A stretch of DNA of 64,000 bases. Origin: Blastocystis sp. Blastoise. Its lineage: Eukaryota > Sar > Bigyra > Opalinata > Blastocystidae. Below the pieces are notes generated by a model. The model made no database searches. It saw nothing but the letters and a program-made list of their open reading frames with translations, and had not been told where the DNA came from. The translations under genes and the position numbers were made by a program. Location: positions 558,001 through 622,000 of the forward strand of contig JBBPEB010000002.1 in assembly GCA_039096225.1 (NCBI GenBank), read 5' to 3'. Below, piece by piece: positions 1-10,009 of the stretch (positions are counted from its first letter, which is position 1; each line of letters starts with the position of its first letter).

Positions 1-1
1 T

Positions 2-61
2 AAGGCACTTCCTGATAAAGAACATAGTGGATTAAGAAATCATCAAAACGATGAAACTTAA
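2..61 (+). CDS. C-terminal end of an upstream viral gene (partial)
   Basis: An open frame enters from the left edge and ends at TAA 59-61, with the last residues DKEHSGLRNHQNDET. It sits 122 bp before the 496-residue gene on the same strand, where the right copy has the PEPK-repeat gene. The endings differ: the right-copy gene finishes DDYLKNK. Either the left element has a different neighbour gene here or the C-terminus has diverged. Only 19 codons are visible, so this could be a chance frame. Confidence 0.35.
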   Translation, partial: KALPDKEHSGLRNHQNDET

Positions 62-142
62 TAGACTATATTATATTTACTTATTTATGCAATATTATGT
101 TTGCCATTTAAGTTATAATTTTGTTAATATATATTTATTTTT

Positions 143-152
143 TTGTTTTGTT
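143..152 (+). promoter_or_regulatory. Putative late-promoter decamer TTGTTTTGTT
   Basis: An exact TTGTTTTGTT lies 31 bp upstream of the ATG at 184. The same decamer precedes each of the five complete capsid-module genes in the right copy. It is inferred to be a shared viral promoter element. Confidence 0.6.
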
Positions 153-183
153 TTAAAATTCATAATTATTTTATTAAACTAAA

Positions 184-1674
184 ATGATACAAAGTGCTCG
201 TTTAAATGTTTCAAATAAAGGATTAGTAGGCGTAAATCATCGTGCTACTGGTCATGAATATCGAAATTATATTGTTCCAGGATCTATTCCTGATGGAGAA
301 GAACGTTATCCAATTAATTATTCTATTGCTCCAAATTCATTATATGCTGTTAAGAAAATTGAAAGTAATATGGTCAATAGAGCAACATCCAATCCATTTT
401 TCTCCTATTTATCAGAAACCAGACAAGATATTATACAAAGTTCATTAGAAGAATCGGAAGAAACTGAACCAATAGATGAAGGATCTGGGTTATTACCTGA
501 TGGTAGAATTCCAAAGAATTTTACAAGAAAACTCATTTATGCTCATGATTATGTTTTACCTTATATGAAACAAAATCATATGTCTGACTATGCTAAATAT
601 TCAAGATTATTAAATCCTCGTACAATTGATAGTGCAATTGATTTTACTAAAAGAGATCGTGATGGTTATTTATATTCTAGAGGTGGTAATTTATTTTCTA
701 ATATTTATCACACTGTGAGTGATGTATATAATGTGTCTGATAAATTAACTGGAGGTATTAATAACATCACTCATGGAATAAGTAATGCTGTTGATTATGG
801 TGCAAATAAATTCAAAGATCTCAAGAATTGGTGGAGAGATATTAATGTTGATCCACAAGAAGGATTCAATGATATTAAAGGAAAACTTGTAAGTGATAGA
901 AACAATTTATATGATAATTGGAAATTAACTGATGATAATGAAGCTAAGAAAAATAATAAAATATTAGCTGATAACTATTTCAGATTTGCTCATATGTCAG
1001 GTAATGATACTAAAGAACAAAGACTTAACAAAAAGGTATCTTTAGATAATCAAGCAACAACATTTCATAAAAATTATATTCCATATGCAGAAAACCCAAC
1101 ATTTGTTAATAAAGTTGTTAATACTGCAACAAATGTATCAAAACCTGTGTATAATGGCGTTAAGAAAGTTGCAAACTCTATTGTTAGTGGTACAAAGAAC
1201 GCGTTTAATAGTTTTTCTAATTGGTGGTATGGTAAAAATCCAGAGGAAGAAATACCGCAAACAGAAAATCCAATAGAAACAAATAATAATGTTATATCAA
1301 CTCCTTCATCTACCCCTGATACTCTAACACAAGAAAATATTCATAATATTACTATAGAAGATTCAAATCCTCCAAATCTAATTCCTCTTATAAATGATCC
1401 TACTGTTCCTTTACCTGATACTGTTCCTATGTCTCAAGCAATCACGAATAATTTCACTCCAAATATTACACCTGTAGCCCCTATTCCTAATCCAGTAGAA
1501 AATGTCACTCTTGAAAATAATAATAAAAGAAACAAAGAAGAAGATGATGAATTTCAATCATTTGATGAAGATGATGGTGAGGTATTTTATGATCTCGAAG
1601 AAGGTAATGGATTACGTAGAAAAAGACGTATTTCAAAAAATAAAAAATTAAGAAATAAACGTAGAAAACATTAG
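184..1674 (+). CDS. Viral structural-type protein, 496 aa (left paralogue)
   Basis: This is the orthologue of the 531-residue protein at 57968-59563. The two share a nearly identical N-terminus starting MIQSARLNVSNKG and about 240 well-aligned residues, then a variable middle, a P/T/N-rich stretch and a basic tail ending RNKRRKH. No family was recognised. It lies directly downstream of another gene on the same strand, behind the shared decamer and an ATAATTATTTT stretch. The right copy has the adenain-like motif IAGHG before its basic tail; here the equivalent is EEGNGLRRKRR, so the cleavage site is weaker. The frame is fully open, which suggests either recent insertion or selection. A virion-interior or vertex protein with a DNA-binding tail is an inference. 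Confidence 0.75.
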   Translation: MIQSARLNVSNKGLVGVNHRATGHEYRNYIVPGSIPDGEERYPINYSIAPNSLYAVKKIESNMVNRATSNPFFSYLSETRQDIIQSSLEESEETEPIDEGSGLLPDGRIPKNFTRKLIYAHDYVLPYMKQNHMSDYAKYSRLLNPRTIDSAIDFTKRDRDGYLYSRGGNLFSNIYHTVSDVYNVSDKLTGGINNITHGISNAVDYGANKFKDLKNWWRDINVDPQEGFNDIKGKLVSDRNNLYDNWKLTDDNEAKKNNKILADNYFRFAHMSGNDTKEQRLNKKVSLDNQATTFHKNYIPYAENPTFVNKVVNTATNVSKPVYNGVKKVANSIVSGTKNAFNSFSNWWYGKNPEEEIPQTENPIETNNNVISTPSSTPDTLTQENIHNITIEDSNPPNLIPLINDPTVPLPDTVPMSQAITNNFTPNITPVAPIPNPVENVTLENNNKRNKEEDDEFQSFDEDDGEVFYDLEEGNGLRRKRRISKNKKLRNKRRKH

Positions 1675-1748
1675 TTAATATTAATTTGTTTTATTTATTA
1701 TTATTTTTAAAAACTAAACAATTTGTTTTGTTATTTATAAAAATTAAT

Positions 1749-1916
1749 TTAAAAATTAATATAATTCTTGATATAATCTTCATATTCATCTTCACTTTCA
1801 GTTTTAATAGTATCCACTTCAGAATCACTATCACTTAATTCATCAACTTCAAAGTTTCCATAAGGTTTCCAAGTACCTTGTTTATAATCTGGAGCAAATT
1901 GCTTTGGAGAATCCAT
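1749..1916 (-). CDS. Small acidic viral protein, 55 aa (left copy)
   Basis: The ATG is at 1916-1914 and the TAA at 1749-1751. The product starts MDSPKQFAPDYK, has a WKPYGNFEVDELSDSDSE core and ends YEDYIKNYINF, and is strongly acidic in its second half. The right copy (57728-57895) encodes the same length with only conservative changes and no indels, which supports a real gene. It converges on the 496-residue gene and is the only visible gene transcribed in the opposite direction. A perfect heat-shock element lies 46 bp upstream of the ATG. An early or regulatory role is inferred from that promoter; no domain is recognised. Confidence 0.7.
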   Translation of the reverse strand: MDSPKQFAPDYKQGTWKPYGNFEVDELSDSDSEVDTIKTESEDEYEDYIKNYINF

Positions 1917-1962
1917 AATATATAGTATAAAAATAGAAAAAATTCACAATACAATTTTATTG

Positions 1963-1990
1963 TTCTAGAATGTTCTAGAATGTTCTCGAA
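1963..1990 (-). promoter_or_regulatory. Heat-shock element, six alternating nTTCn/nGAAn units
   Basis: Three TTCnnGAA palindromes are spaced exactly by 2 bp, giving six perfect inverted 5-bp HSF units in 28 bp. The site is 46 bp upstream of the small acidic gene. The right copy has an equally perfect site at 57655-57682 although spacer bases differ, so the motif itself is conserved. This is the canonical eukaryotic HSF-binding arrangement. Confidence 0.85.
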
Positions 1991-2046
1991 AATTTTTAGT
2001 TTTCCATATCGGTCGGTCATGTTTCCAAAAGTCTCTCGTTATAGTC

Positions 2047-2088
2047 GTGGTGGTGGGTACATCTTTTTACATGACCACACCACCACCA
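2047..2088. repeat. GGTGG/CCACC imperfect inverted repeat
   Basis: A run of GTGGTGGTGG faces an ACCACACCACCACC arm across a short T-rich loop. It is conserved in the right copy at 57558-57599. It lies between the heat-shock element and a TATA-like box, so it may be a regulatory hairpin or a binding site. Confidence 0.5.
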
Positions 2089-2105
2089 GCTTTTCTTTCA
2101 CCCAC

Positions 2106-2113
2106 TATAAATA
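2106..2113 (+). promoter_or_regulatory. TATA-like box TATAAATA
   Basis: TATAAATA follows a C-rich stretch and is conserved in the right copy at 57533-57540 on the minus strand. No clear coding target was identified, so function is tentative. Confidence 0.3.
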
Positions 2114-2119
2114 CATACC

Positions 2120-2590
2120 TTGATCACTTTACTCTTTTTATATAAATTTTTTTATGATTATCATGACTTTTTATATTATTTATTGATCACTATACATACA
2201 TTTTTATTTTATATATTCCCGTGATTATTTTTATTATTTCTTTTTAGATAGAACCATCCATTTCATCTTTTCTCTATATAAAGGGAGGGTCGGGGTGTGT
2301 GTTTATTTAGCACATTCTGTGCTTCTTTTCGTATTTCTTTCTGTATTCCCGTTATTATTTTACTCACTTTACCAACGATGGAGCCATTTCCCATGAATAT
2401 TCCCTGTAAAGGGGAGGGTTGGACTGTGTATTTTATTTCTTTTATGATTACTATGAGTTTCTCCTTGATCACTTTACGTTTCACGTTGGAATCGGAACAC
2501 AAATAAATTAAAAATAAATAAACATGGGAAAAAATAAATACACACACACACTACCCTACACTCCCATGGTTATTTTACTTCAGAAATGTT
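2120..2590. repeat. Conserved subterminal block of the viral element (left)
   Basis: This block is nearly identical to 57060-57530 in inverted orientation, with only a handful of substitutions across the 285-nt overlap of the open frames. It is visibly better conserved than the flanking coding genes. It contains repeated CCGTGATTATTTT-like and GTGATCA-type words on both strands. A replication, packaging or promoter region is the simplest reading. The open frames at 2263-2547 (-) and 2297-2506 (+) lack good ATG starts and are not called as genes. Confidence 0.55.
2275..2283 (+). promoter_or_regulatory. TATA-like box TATATAAAG pointing to the element end
   Basis: TATATAAAG is followed by a GGGAGGGTCGGGG stretch. 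It is conserved at 57363-57371 on the minus strand. It would drive transcription towards the terminal palindrome, over a block where two overlapping reading frames stay open in both copies (about 69 and 94 codons, both with doubtful starts). Confidence 0.4.
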
Positions 2591-2591
2591 A

Positions 2592-3412
2592 TTAATTCTT
2601 CCGTCGAGAACAAAAAGGGGGGATGACTTCCCCGCTTATGGCTGCGCGCGTCGCGCAGACTCTATGCGGGGTTTGCATACCCCCTTCTGCAGTTCGAAGA
2701 ACGGAAGAATTTATAATAGGTGATAATCTAGGAGGTGTTATAATGAGAGAAGTAGAAGGAGATACTATTTGATTATTTGTATTAGAATTTGGTGTATTAT
2801 GTATAGATGGAGTATGATTATTATTGCTATTATTATCTGATAGAATATCATTATTGTGTTGATTATGTAAAGGAGTTATAGGATTATTTAATATAGTAGG
2901 TTGTGTATTATCATTTGTATCATTATTTTCAAAAACAAAAGTAGAATTAAAACTATCATCAACTATTGATTGAGACATATTTTCATTGTTGTTATTATTT
3001 ATGTCAGTTTCTATAAAATCTGTTTCATTAATTAATGTTTGAGCAATATTTTCATTATTTAAATTTGTATAATTATTTAAATTTGATTCAATAAAATTTG
3101 TTTCACTAATTAATGTGTCGATTGCATTATTAATAGATAAGTTTGTATAATTATTTTGAGTTGAAGTAACACTTGGAATTAGAGAAGAAGAAGATATAGT
3201 TTCTATATAGTTTTGTTGTATTTGATGTTGTTCACTTATTTGATATACATTATTTAATGAATTATTTGTATTGAATAATGAATTATCTTGATTTAAATCA
3301 TTTTGACTTTCGTCTAATATTTGATTATTTCTCTTTTTTGATTTGTGAGTATTCAAAAAATTTCCAAATATATCTCTTCTTTTAAGAGAATTAGATTGTT
3401 TTCGTTTTATCC
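2592..3412 (-). pseudogene. N/S/T-rich exon truncated by the viral element
   Basis: The exon opens after a splice acceptor (AG at 3413-3414) with a basic nuclear-localisation-like stretch, IKRKQSNSLKRRD, then a long N/S/T-rich low-complexity region with imperfect internal repeats of the type NYTNLNNENIAQTLINETDFIE. The frame then runs into the terminal palindrome near 2711 and stops at 2592 inside it, so the last 40 or so codons are viral-element DNA. The equivalent N-rich exon at 28738-29670 precedes a Helitron Rep domain. The missing remainder of this gene may therefore have been a Helitron or its captured host partner (inference). Confidence 0.5.
2594..2711. repeat. 118-bp GC-rich terminal palindrome (left copy)
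   Basis: Perfect 11-bp outer arms AATTCTTCCGT/ACGGAAGAATT enclose nested inner stems: CGAAC/GTTC, GGGGG/CCCCC, CCCCGC/GCGGGG and CTGCGCG/CGCGCAG. The whole unit can fold into one long rod. The right copy at 56935-57052 has the same length and order of stems. It marks the junction between viral element and host sequence. It could be a terminal hairpin of the element or an independent MITE-like unit sitting at its end. Confidence 0.75.
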
Positions 3413-3615
3413 CTATAGTATTACATATAATTAGTTTATATAAGAATGTAATTAAATATGTATTATTATCTTAAAAATATATACATATTTAAATTATTAT
3501 CTTCATTATATTTATATAAAAAAATATTTAACCAAACAAAAAGTAAGTTTAAAAAGAAAAAAAAAGTAAATAACAATACAAATCTAACAAAATATAAAAT
3601 AACAAAACAAAGCTC

Positions 3616-4834
3616 TTAATAATAATCAAGAGGAGATAAAGGACAAATAGGTGAAGTAGGAGGTGAAACCTCTCTATCACTATAAGGAGGACTTGATAGA
3701 TCCTCTTCATCCTCTTCTTTATCATTTTTATTATTATTTGATAAAAGAACTATTATAATATTTTAATTTATATATATATTACATACCTGAGTGTTTTTCT
3801 TTATTACTGGATAATTCTTTAGTTTTATTTGCAAATAGAGTTGTATTATCTTTGAATATAAATCTATTAATAACTTCTGAGTCATCGTTACCTATTTATA
3901 TAAACTATTTCTATTAAAAATCATACTATCACAATTAACCGAGAATAGTTTACTCTCAAAGAATTGTTTTTCAATATTATTACTAAAATGACTATTTTCT
4001 AAATAAAAATATATTAAAAATAGTTAATATTAAAATGTACCTTCGCTTCCTTTATAATTTAAACAAAAGCAAGAAGAGTGAAATTCGAATATGTTCTCTA
4101 TTCTCTTGCACTATTAGGCATTTTGACGCTTTAAGAAAAATGATTGGATAAAAATGTGAATTTTGCCAATCATTTATTCTAAAAGGTCAAAAGTGCCTAA
4201 TAGTGTTGTACTCTATGTATATAAGAAAATATAAAACATTTAGTCGAATTGAAACAAACATAATACAAAAAATAATAGTAGCATAGCATCACTCTTAATG
4301 ATATGCTATTATGGAAAAGAAACAAAATATATAATAATAAGTTTCTAATCAATATCAAATAAATATTTATTTATATCGTTGATATATATTAAATTTTTCT
4401 AACTTTAGACTATACTGAATACTCAATATTATAAATAGATGAGATTCTTATTATATAGGTTAATATTTAATACATAACACAAAATAATAAATAAATAAAT
4501 GATATCAAGTATAACAAATTATTATATATTTAAAAACAGAAAAAAATTAAAAAACTCAAGTAAAACAAAAATAAAATTAAATAAAATACTTTTACAATTT
4601 ATATTAAACATTGCAGATTCTTTCCTGCATTTTTCACACTTAGTGAGACAACATTCATCCTCTTCTTTACCTAATATATATATAGATATAATTGAATTTA
4701 GTACTATATACTTTTTACTAATGCAGTTTCATTTGAATTATTTCTATTTTTCATAGAACGAATTTCTAAATATATAATTATAAGTAATATTAATACATAC
4801 TTTGATTTAAATAATGTTTTGACCTTTTAGAATC

Positions 4835-4892
<58 letters not shown>

Positions 4893-5735
4893 TTGAACAG
4901 ATTTCAGTATCTGCTATATCGTCTATATTGTATATTAGTAAATAAAATGATTATATACTATTCATTATTGATAAATCAACATCTATATATATATATATGT
5001 ATTATAATATAATCATAATATATAAATATATAAGTAATATAATTTAGAATGATATGATATGTACCAACTGGATTTGAAAGAATAGAAGAAGCAACTATAT
5101 ATGTAATGATTATTATATATTACGGCATATATTATAATATTTGTACCAAAAATATATAATATAATAAAAAATCATACCATTTGGTATTGATTGAATAGAA
5201 GAAGTACCTAGATAAAAGAATTTTTATTTTATATTATATTTTAATACACATTATAATATAAAAACTATATATATAATATATATTTACTGTTTAATGAATT
5301 AGGGATCAATGAGGAGTCTATAAATAGAAAAAGAATAATATATATATAGCATATATAATATATATAATATGTATATGTACTATTCATAGAATTAGGTATC
5401 AATGAGGAGTCTATAAATAAATAATAAATTAGTATATATAGTATACATATAATATGTATATAAAATGTATAATTACTGTTTGTGGAATTAGGTATCGATG
5501 AGAAGTCTATATATAAATGAGATAAGATATTGCAGTATAATATTTAATAAATATTTTATAATATATAAAATATAATATTTTATATATACTATTTAATGAA
5601 GAAGCGCTCGATGAAGGGTCTATATATATAATAATATATACATTATAACGTAATATTAAATATATATATAAATTATATATATATGTACTATTAAGGAAAA
5701 AAGGTTATTTAAAGAACATATTTGTAGTAATGAAT

Positions 5736-5775
<40 letters not shown>

Positions 5776-6742
5776 TTTATAGAATATATTGTCGATAAAG
5801 AATCTATAAAAGAAAGATATCATTATATATTATAAAATAATATTTAAATAATATTTATAATATATATATACCTCCCAAAAAAAGAAGGAATATTTGAATA
5901 ATCTACATATATAAAATAATTATTACTCATAAGATATAATATATATAATATGTATATGTACTATTCATGGAATTCGGAATCGAACTGGAGTCTAAAGAAA
6001 TATAGAATAGTATATATAATATATATAGTATATATATAATATGTATATGTACTATTCATGGAATTCGGAATCGAACTGGAGTCTATAGAAATATAGAATA
6101 GTATATATAATATATATAGTATATATATAATATGTATATGTACTATTCATGGAATTCGGAATCGAACTGGAGTCTATAGAAATATAGAATAGTATATATA
6201 ATATATATAGTATATATATAATATGTATATGTACTATTCATGGAATTCGGAATCGAACTGGAGTCTATAGAAATATAGAATAGTATATATAATATATATA
6301 GTATATATATGTTTGATTAACATTATTCATATATAGATTCTTACTCAAATTATGTACAAAAATAATAATTTAATATTGTAATAATATTATATTTTAAAGA
6401 GTTGAAAACGAAAATCAAAAATAATATATATATTTAATTTAGAAAATATAAACTGTTTAAAAATTCAATTATCTTGTGTTAAAATAAAGAATTATATAAT
6501 AATAGAAAAAGAAATATTAATTTTTAATCAATTAAAAGATAAACCAATTATTAATAAAAATATATTATATTACTAAATATAATAATAATATAAATGTATA
6601 TCTACCTTCTTGATTGTATTGTGACAACAAAGACAATAACGGGTATTCCATATCTAAACTTGAGTCTAAATAATTTAAAAAATCTCAATAAAATTAATAA
6701 TATACCATCGTGACTATTATAATTTCTTTTGGATCTAGTCAT
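3616..6742 (-). CDS. Micro-exon gene with tandem SSxIPNSxN repeats
   Basis: The proposed start is ATG 6742-6740 (exon 6706-6742, peptide MTRSKRNYNSHD), then exon 6606-6665, then a long series of about 30-nt exons, ending with exons 3787-3891 and 3616-3749 (TAA 3616-3618). Almost every exon begins after AG and ends before GT in phase 1 with a length divisible by three, so exons can be duplicated or skipped without shifting frame. Many encode ten-residue repeats such as SSSIPNSMN, SSLIPNSLN and FSSIPNSTN. The C-terminus is acidic and P/S-rich (SSPPYSDREVSPPTSP). One acceptor near 5700 and a few exons around 4500-4800 are unclear, and a CACTA-type insert lies near 4109-4205. No function is recognised; a repetitive, disordered or secreted-type protein is possible, but no signal peptide is visible. 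Confidence 0.55.
4109..4205. mobile_element. CACTA-type MITE, 97 bp
   Basis: Terminal inverted repeats CACTATTAGGCA and TGCCTAATAGTG bound a largely palindromic 97-bp unit. It is flanked by TTG on both sides (4106-4108 and 4206-4208). A CACTA terminus with a 3-bp duplication is diagnostic of the EnSpm/CACTA superfamily. Confidence 0.7.
4838..4891. repeat. (TA)n microsatellite
   Basis: Uninterrupted TA dinucleotides of about 54 bp lie inside an intron of the micro-exon gene. Confidence 0.9.
5936..6308 (-). repeat. 91-bp exon+intron cassette, four tandem copies
   Basis: Exons at 5962-5991, 6053-6082, 6144-6173 and 6235-6264 are essentially identical 30-mers spaced exactly 91 bp apart. The 61-bp introns between them also match. 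Each cassette adds ten residues (SSSIPNSMN type) in phase 1. Confidence 0.85.
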
Positions 6743-6799
6743 CCTTTTTCGAGAAGCAACTCTATAACAGGAAATAAAATAAAAATGAGACCATTCCCA

Positions 6800-8440
6800 T
6801 TATGACTTTTGTCTCAAGAATCTTCAAAATTCTGAATCTTCGAGATATTTTGAGATTTTTGAGATTTTTGAGATTTTATGGGACACAAAAAATGAACAGC
6901 CAATTATTATTCTTTTCATATTTTGACTTTTTTATTTGTGGTTCTAAAAGAATAAAATTTATAAAAATTATAAATAATTCTATTGGTTGATAAAATAAGC
7001 CAATTGTTTTATTTCTTTGTATTTTCTATTATTAAAAAAAATAATTAAAAACAGAAGTTTGTGTTTTGTTTATACTTTATATATTACCTTTCTATTTTTT
7101 ATATAAGCACAACAGTTTTTTTAATAAACATATAAATAAAATAAATATTCTTTTTTGACTATCAAATTTTCTATTCAAAACGATTCTGATCACAAATTGA
7201 CAAAAATATTTTTAATAGACTTTCAATAATGGCTTGAATACATATCAGTGACCATTTCACTTACAAAACTAACAACTGTTTAAAAAACTAAACATAACAA
7301 TGCAATTCATTCTTTTGTTGTTACTATTAATTTCAATTGTTTTAATTACAAACATGTTTAGAATACTTATCATTATTAGAAAAACTCTTTGGTGACATGT
7401 TTGTAAAACATATTACAAAGAATGGGTCAAAATATCAAATTTTTTTTATTTTTTAATTGAATTGAATATATATATTTAATATATACGTTATTTAAAAAAC
7501 ATTCAGTAAAAAAAATTTATTACTATTACTTTACAACTCAACAATTAGAAAAAAAAACATTTCAAGTTGACTATTTAAAATAATTTTTAAAACTAACTAT
7601 CAACAGTTTAACAAATTATTTTGGTTTTGATTAAAATCGTTTAGTTAAGAAAGACTTTTGAAAGACTTTACCATTTTGAAATGTTTTGCATCAGAATGAA
7701 ATCGTCTGTAATTTTGTCATTCAGTAATATTTGCTATACACAGTTACAAATAACAAAAATTGACTTGAATCTCTACTATGTAAAAATTAATTGTAAATAA
7801 ATTCACTCTTTAAAACAAAATATTGAAAAATAGGTTTAATTTCTTTATTTGTATTTCCTTTTAAAACTATGTTTTATCATTTTCAATTGAATTTAAAAAA
7901 CATAGAGTCAGAATGAAGACATATCTTCAAAATACAAAACTATTTTAAAACTAATTTTTAATTATAAATATCTATATAACAGTATCCAACTTACTTTTAC
8001 ACTTTATGTTTAGAATTAATAGTGATAAGTCACAATTATACTGTTTTCAACTTTTCAATATAAATATAACCAACACTTGTTTAAAGTCTTATGTTATACA
8101 TGTATTCAGTAATTGAATGCTAATTTGTCAAACAACTCATCAAAGTATCTTTACATCAGCCAATCTGTTTGTTAACTGTCTTTTAAAAAGCCAATATTTA
8201 TATATTATATGTCCAAAGTCTTAATGTATTTGTAAATAGTAGTTGTATAATTTAAAACATTCTCATTCAACTCAAAATTAAATAAAAAAACAAAAAACAA
8301 AAATAAAAAACTTTAAAAAAGACATAATATTTATTCATTTAATAACTCTGTCAATTTTTAATTAATTTAGAATTTTTTCATATACTTTTAATAAGAATAA
8401 CATAACATATACAAATTCTATTATATTTTATATATATATT
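6800..8440. other. A+T-rich spacer without recognised gene
   Basis: No conserved reading frame, splice pattern or repeat boundary stands out. A short direct repeat of GAGATTTTT occurs near 6845-6880. The style of sequence resembles the non-coding body of the transposon relics at 15-17 kb and 20-21 kb, so it may be an old element. Confidence 0.4.
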
Positions 8441-8444
8441 ATAA

Positions 8445-9950
8445 AATGATGGTAGAAATAGACCTTAGTTGAAACAATAAAAACAAAATTTTTGAAGAAT
8501 ATCAAAATTTGTTTCTCATTTTTGACACCGAGATTCAACGATATTTTACATTTTAACTTCATATATATATATGTAATAGTATATTAACTACTCATATGAC
8601 TTTTAAAAAGTGTGTTAGAACGACTTATTTTGGTGCAAAGCCGCAATTAACTTTTTTTGACCTTTTTTAAAAAGTCTTTAAAGACAAAAAAAATCATAGT
8701 GTAACATATATCGCATCCTTACACCAAATATGAAGTCAAGAGTCGAAATTAAAGTGGTCGAAATCTGCCGATACACCAACTTTGTTGTCATAAATATGCA
8801 ATAATAACATATTTGTGTATAATATAGGTCACTGTATTCATAAATGTAGTCATAAATTGATTTTATGAGGGTCAACCAAACAGATATCGACTCATTCTTG
8901 TCTTGAAAGAAACATGATGGGTTCAATGAGTGGCGATTTTGTCTAAATATCAGATATTAAGTCCAAATATTTTTATTAAAAGTGAAATGATTTCGATATC
9001 TCTTCGACCTTTTTATTTTAAAAATTTATTCAAATAATTTATGAACATAAACACATAGGATAAACTCTGTAACGTTTAAAATTTAATAAAATAAAAAATG
9101 TTGGCAGAACACGCAATTGAAGTTTTTTATTAATTTTTCAACATGTCAAAAACAGGTTTTAATTTACTTTTAGGATGGTTTCATGAGTTACCATGATGAT
9201 CCAGATAGTTTTCATTAAAATTTAAAAGGTTCAAAAGAGAATGTGTCCGATATCTCAACACTCTGTGGATCAATTTTTTTCAAAGCTTCATATATTATCA
9301 TTATTTAGGTTATTTTATGTATATAGGTTAAAATTAAGTCTATTAAGTCACTTTGATAACTGATTACTGGTCTAAATTGTTTCTAATATTTTAAAAGTTG
9401 TTTTTATGTGTGGCGAAAAATGTTATAAATTATAAAATAAATTTATAAATAATAAATATAAAAAAATAAATAAAATATATAAAAAAAGAAATTAAAAAGA
9501 AATAAGAAATTTTAAAAATAAAAGATAAAAAAAATTGGATAAAAAAATTGCAAAATAAAGTTTTGCAAAAGAAAAAGAAATGTAATTGAAATTTTTTTGA
9601 AAAAATGAAGACAAAATGATTAGAAGTATAAACTATGACCATGTCAATAAATTTTTGGCGCGAAAATAGACAAAGATATTTGTGTTCTTTTTATCCAATT
9701 AGAATGAGTTTTCAAAAATTTTTAATCGATTTCATAGGACGGCCAACTTGCTAACGGTCGGCAAAACTTCTCGGACTATTTTGAGGCCTTGGATATGGAA
9801 TTTTTGAAAATTTAAAAAAACTAAAATAAAATTTGGAACATAATCTATAACATACTGAAAGGATATTATCATAGTCTTAACCATCATAGAATAAACGGTC
9901 CGTGAACTTGAGACACAAATGTCCAACTTCTATTGCCTTTATATATAAGA
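8445..9950 (-). mobile_element. Helitron B fragment, 5' part
   Basis: This segment matches the first part of the full Helitron B copies at 21769-24510 and 48843-54047, in inverse orientation. Its 5' end TCTTATATATAAAGG (minus strand, from 9950) follows an A, as expected for Helitron A^T insertion. Homology stops near 8445, before the palindromic insert and the CTAG end, so it is 3'-truncated. The open frames in it are shared with the other copies and look like chance frames. Confidence 0.75.
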
Positions 9951-10009
9951 TATTTATTATATTATATTTATTATTATTATTTATTATATTATATATTATA
10001 TATATCTAG

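Larger units (their letters stand above)
1..2711 (+). mobile_element. Left copy of a Polinton/PLV-like viral element, partial
   Basis: This segment is an inverted, diverged copy of 56935 to about 59563. It holds the large 496-residue gene, the small 55-residue gene, the heat-shock-element promoter region, the conserved subterminal block and the terminal 118-bp palindrome in the same order. The element runs off the left edge of the window and its visible outer end is the palindrome at 2594-2711. Beyond 2711 the sequence is an N/S-rich host-like exon, so the end lies inside a former gene. No target duplication can be tested because the other end is outside the window. Confidence 0.75.

Noticed and set aside
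2263-2547. 94-codon minus-strand frame (and its mirror at 57099-57383) as a gene
   Set aside because: It opens on GTG, overlaps an equally open antisense frame, and the DNA is so conserved that open frames are expected by default.
8678-9926. Several 60-90-codon frames repeated at 21793-23259 and 48840-50115
   Set aside because: They lie in non-coding Helitron B sequence, start and stop at different points in each copy, and are rich in F/I/L as expected from A+T bias.
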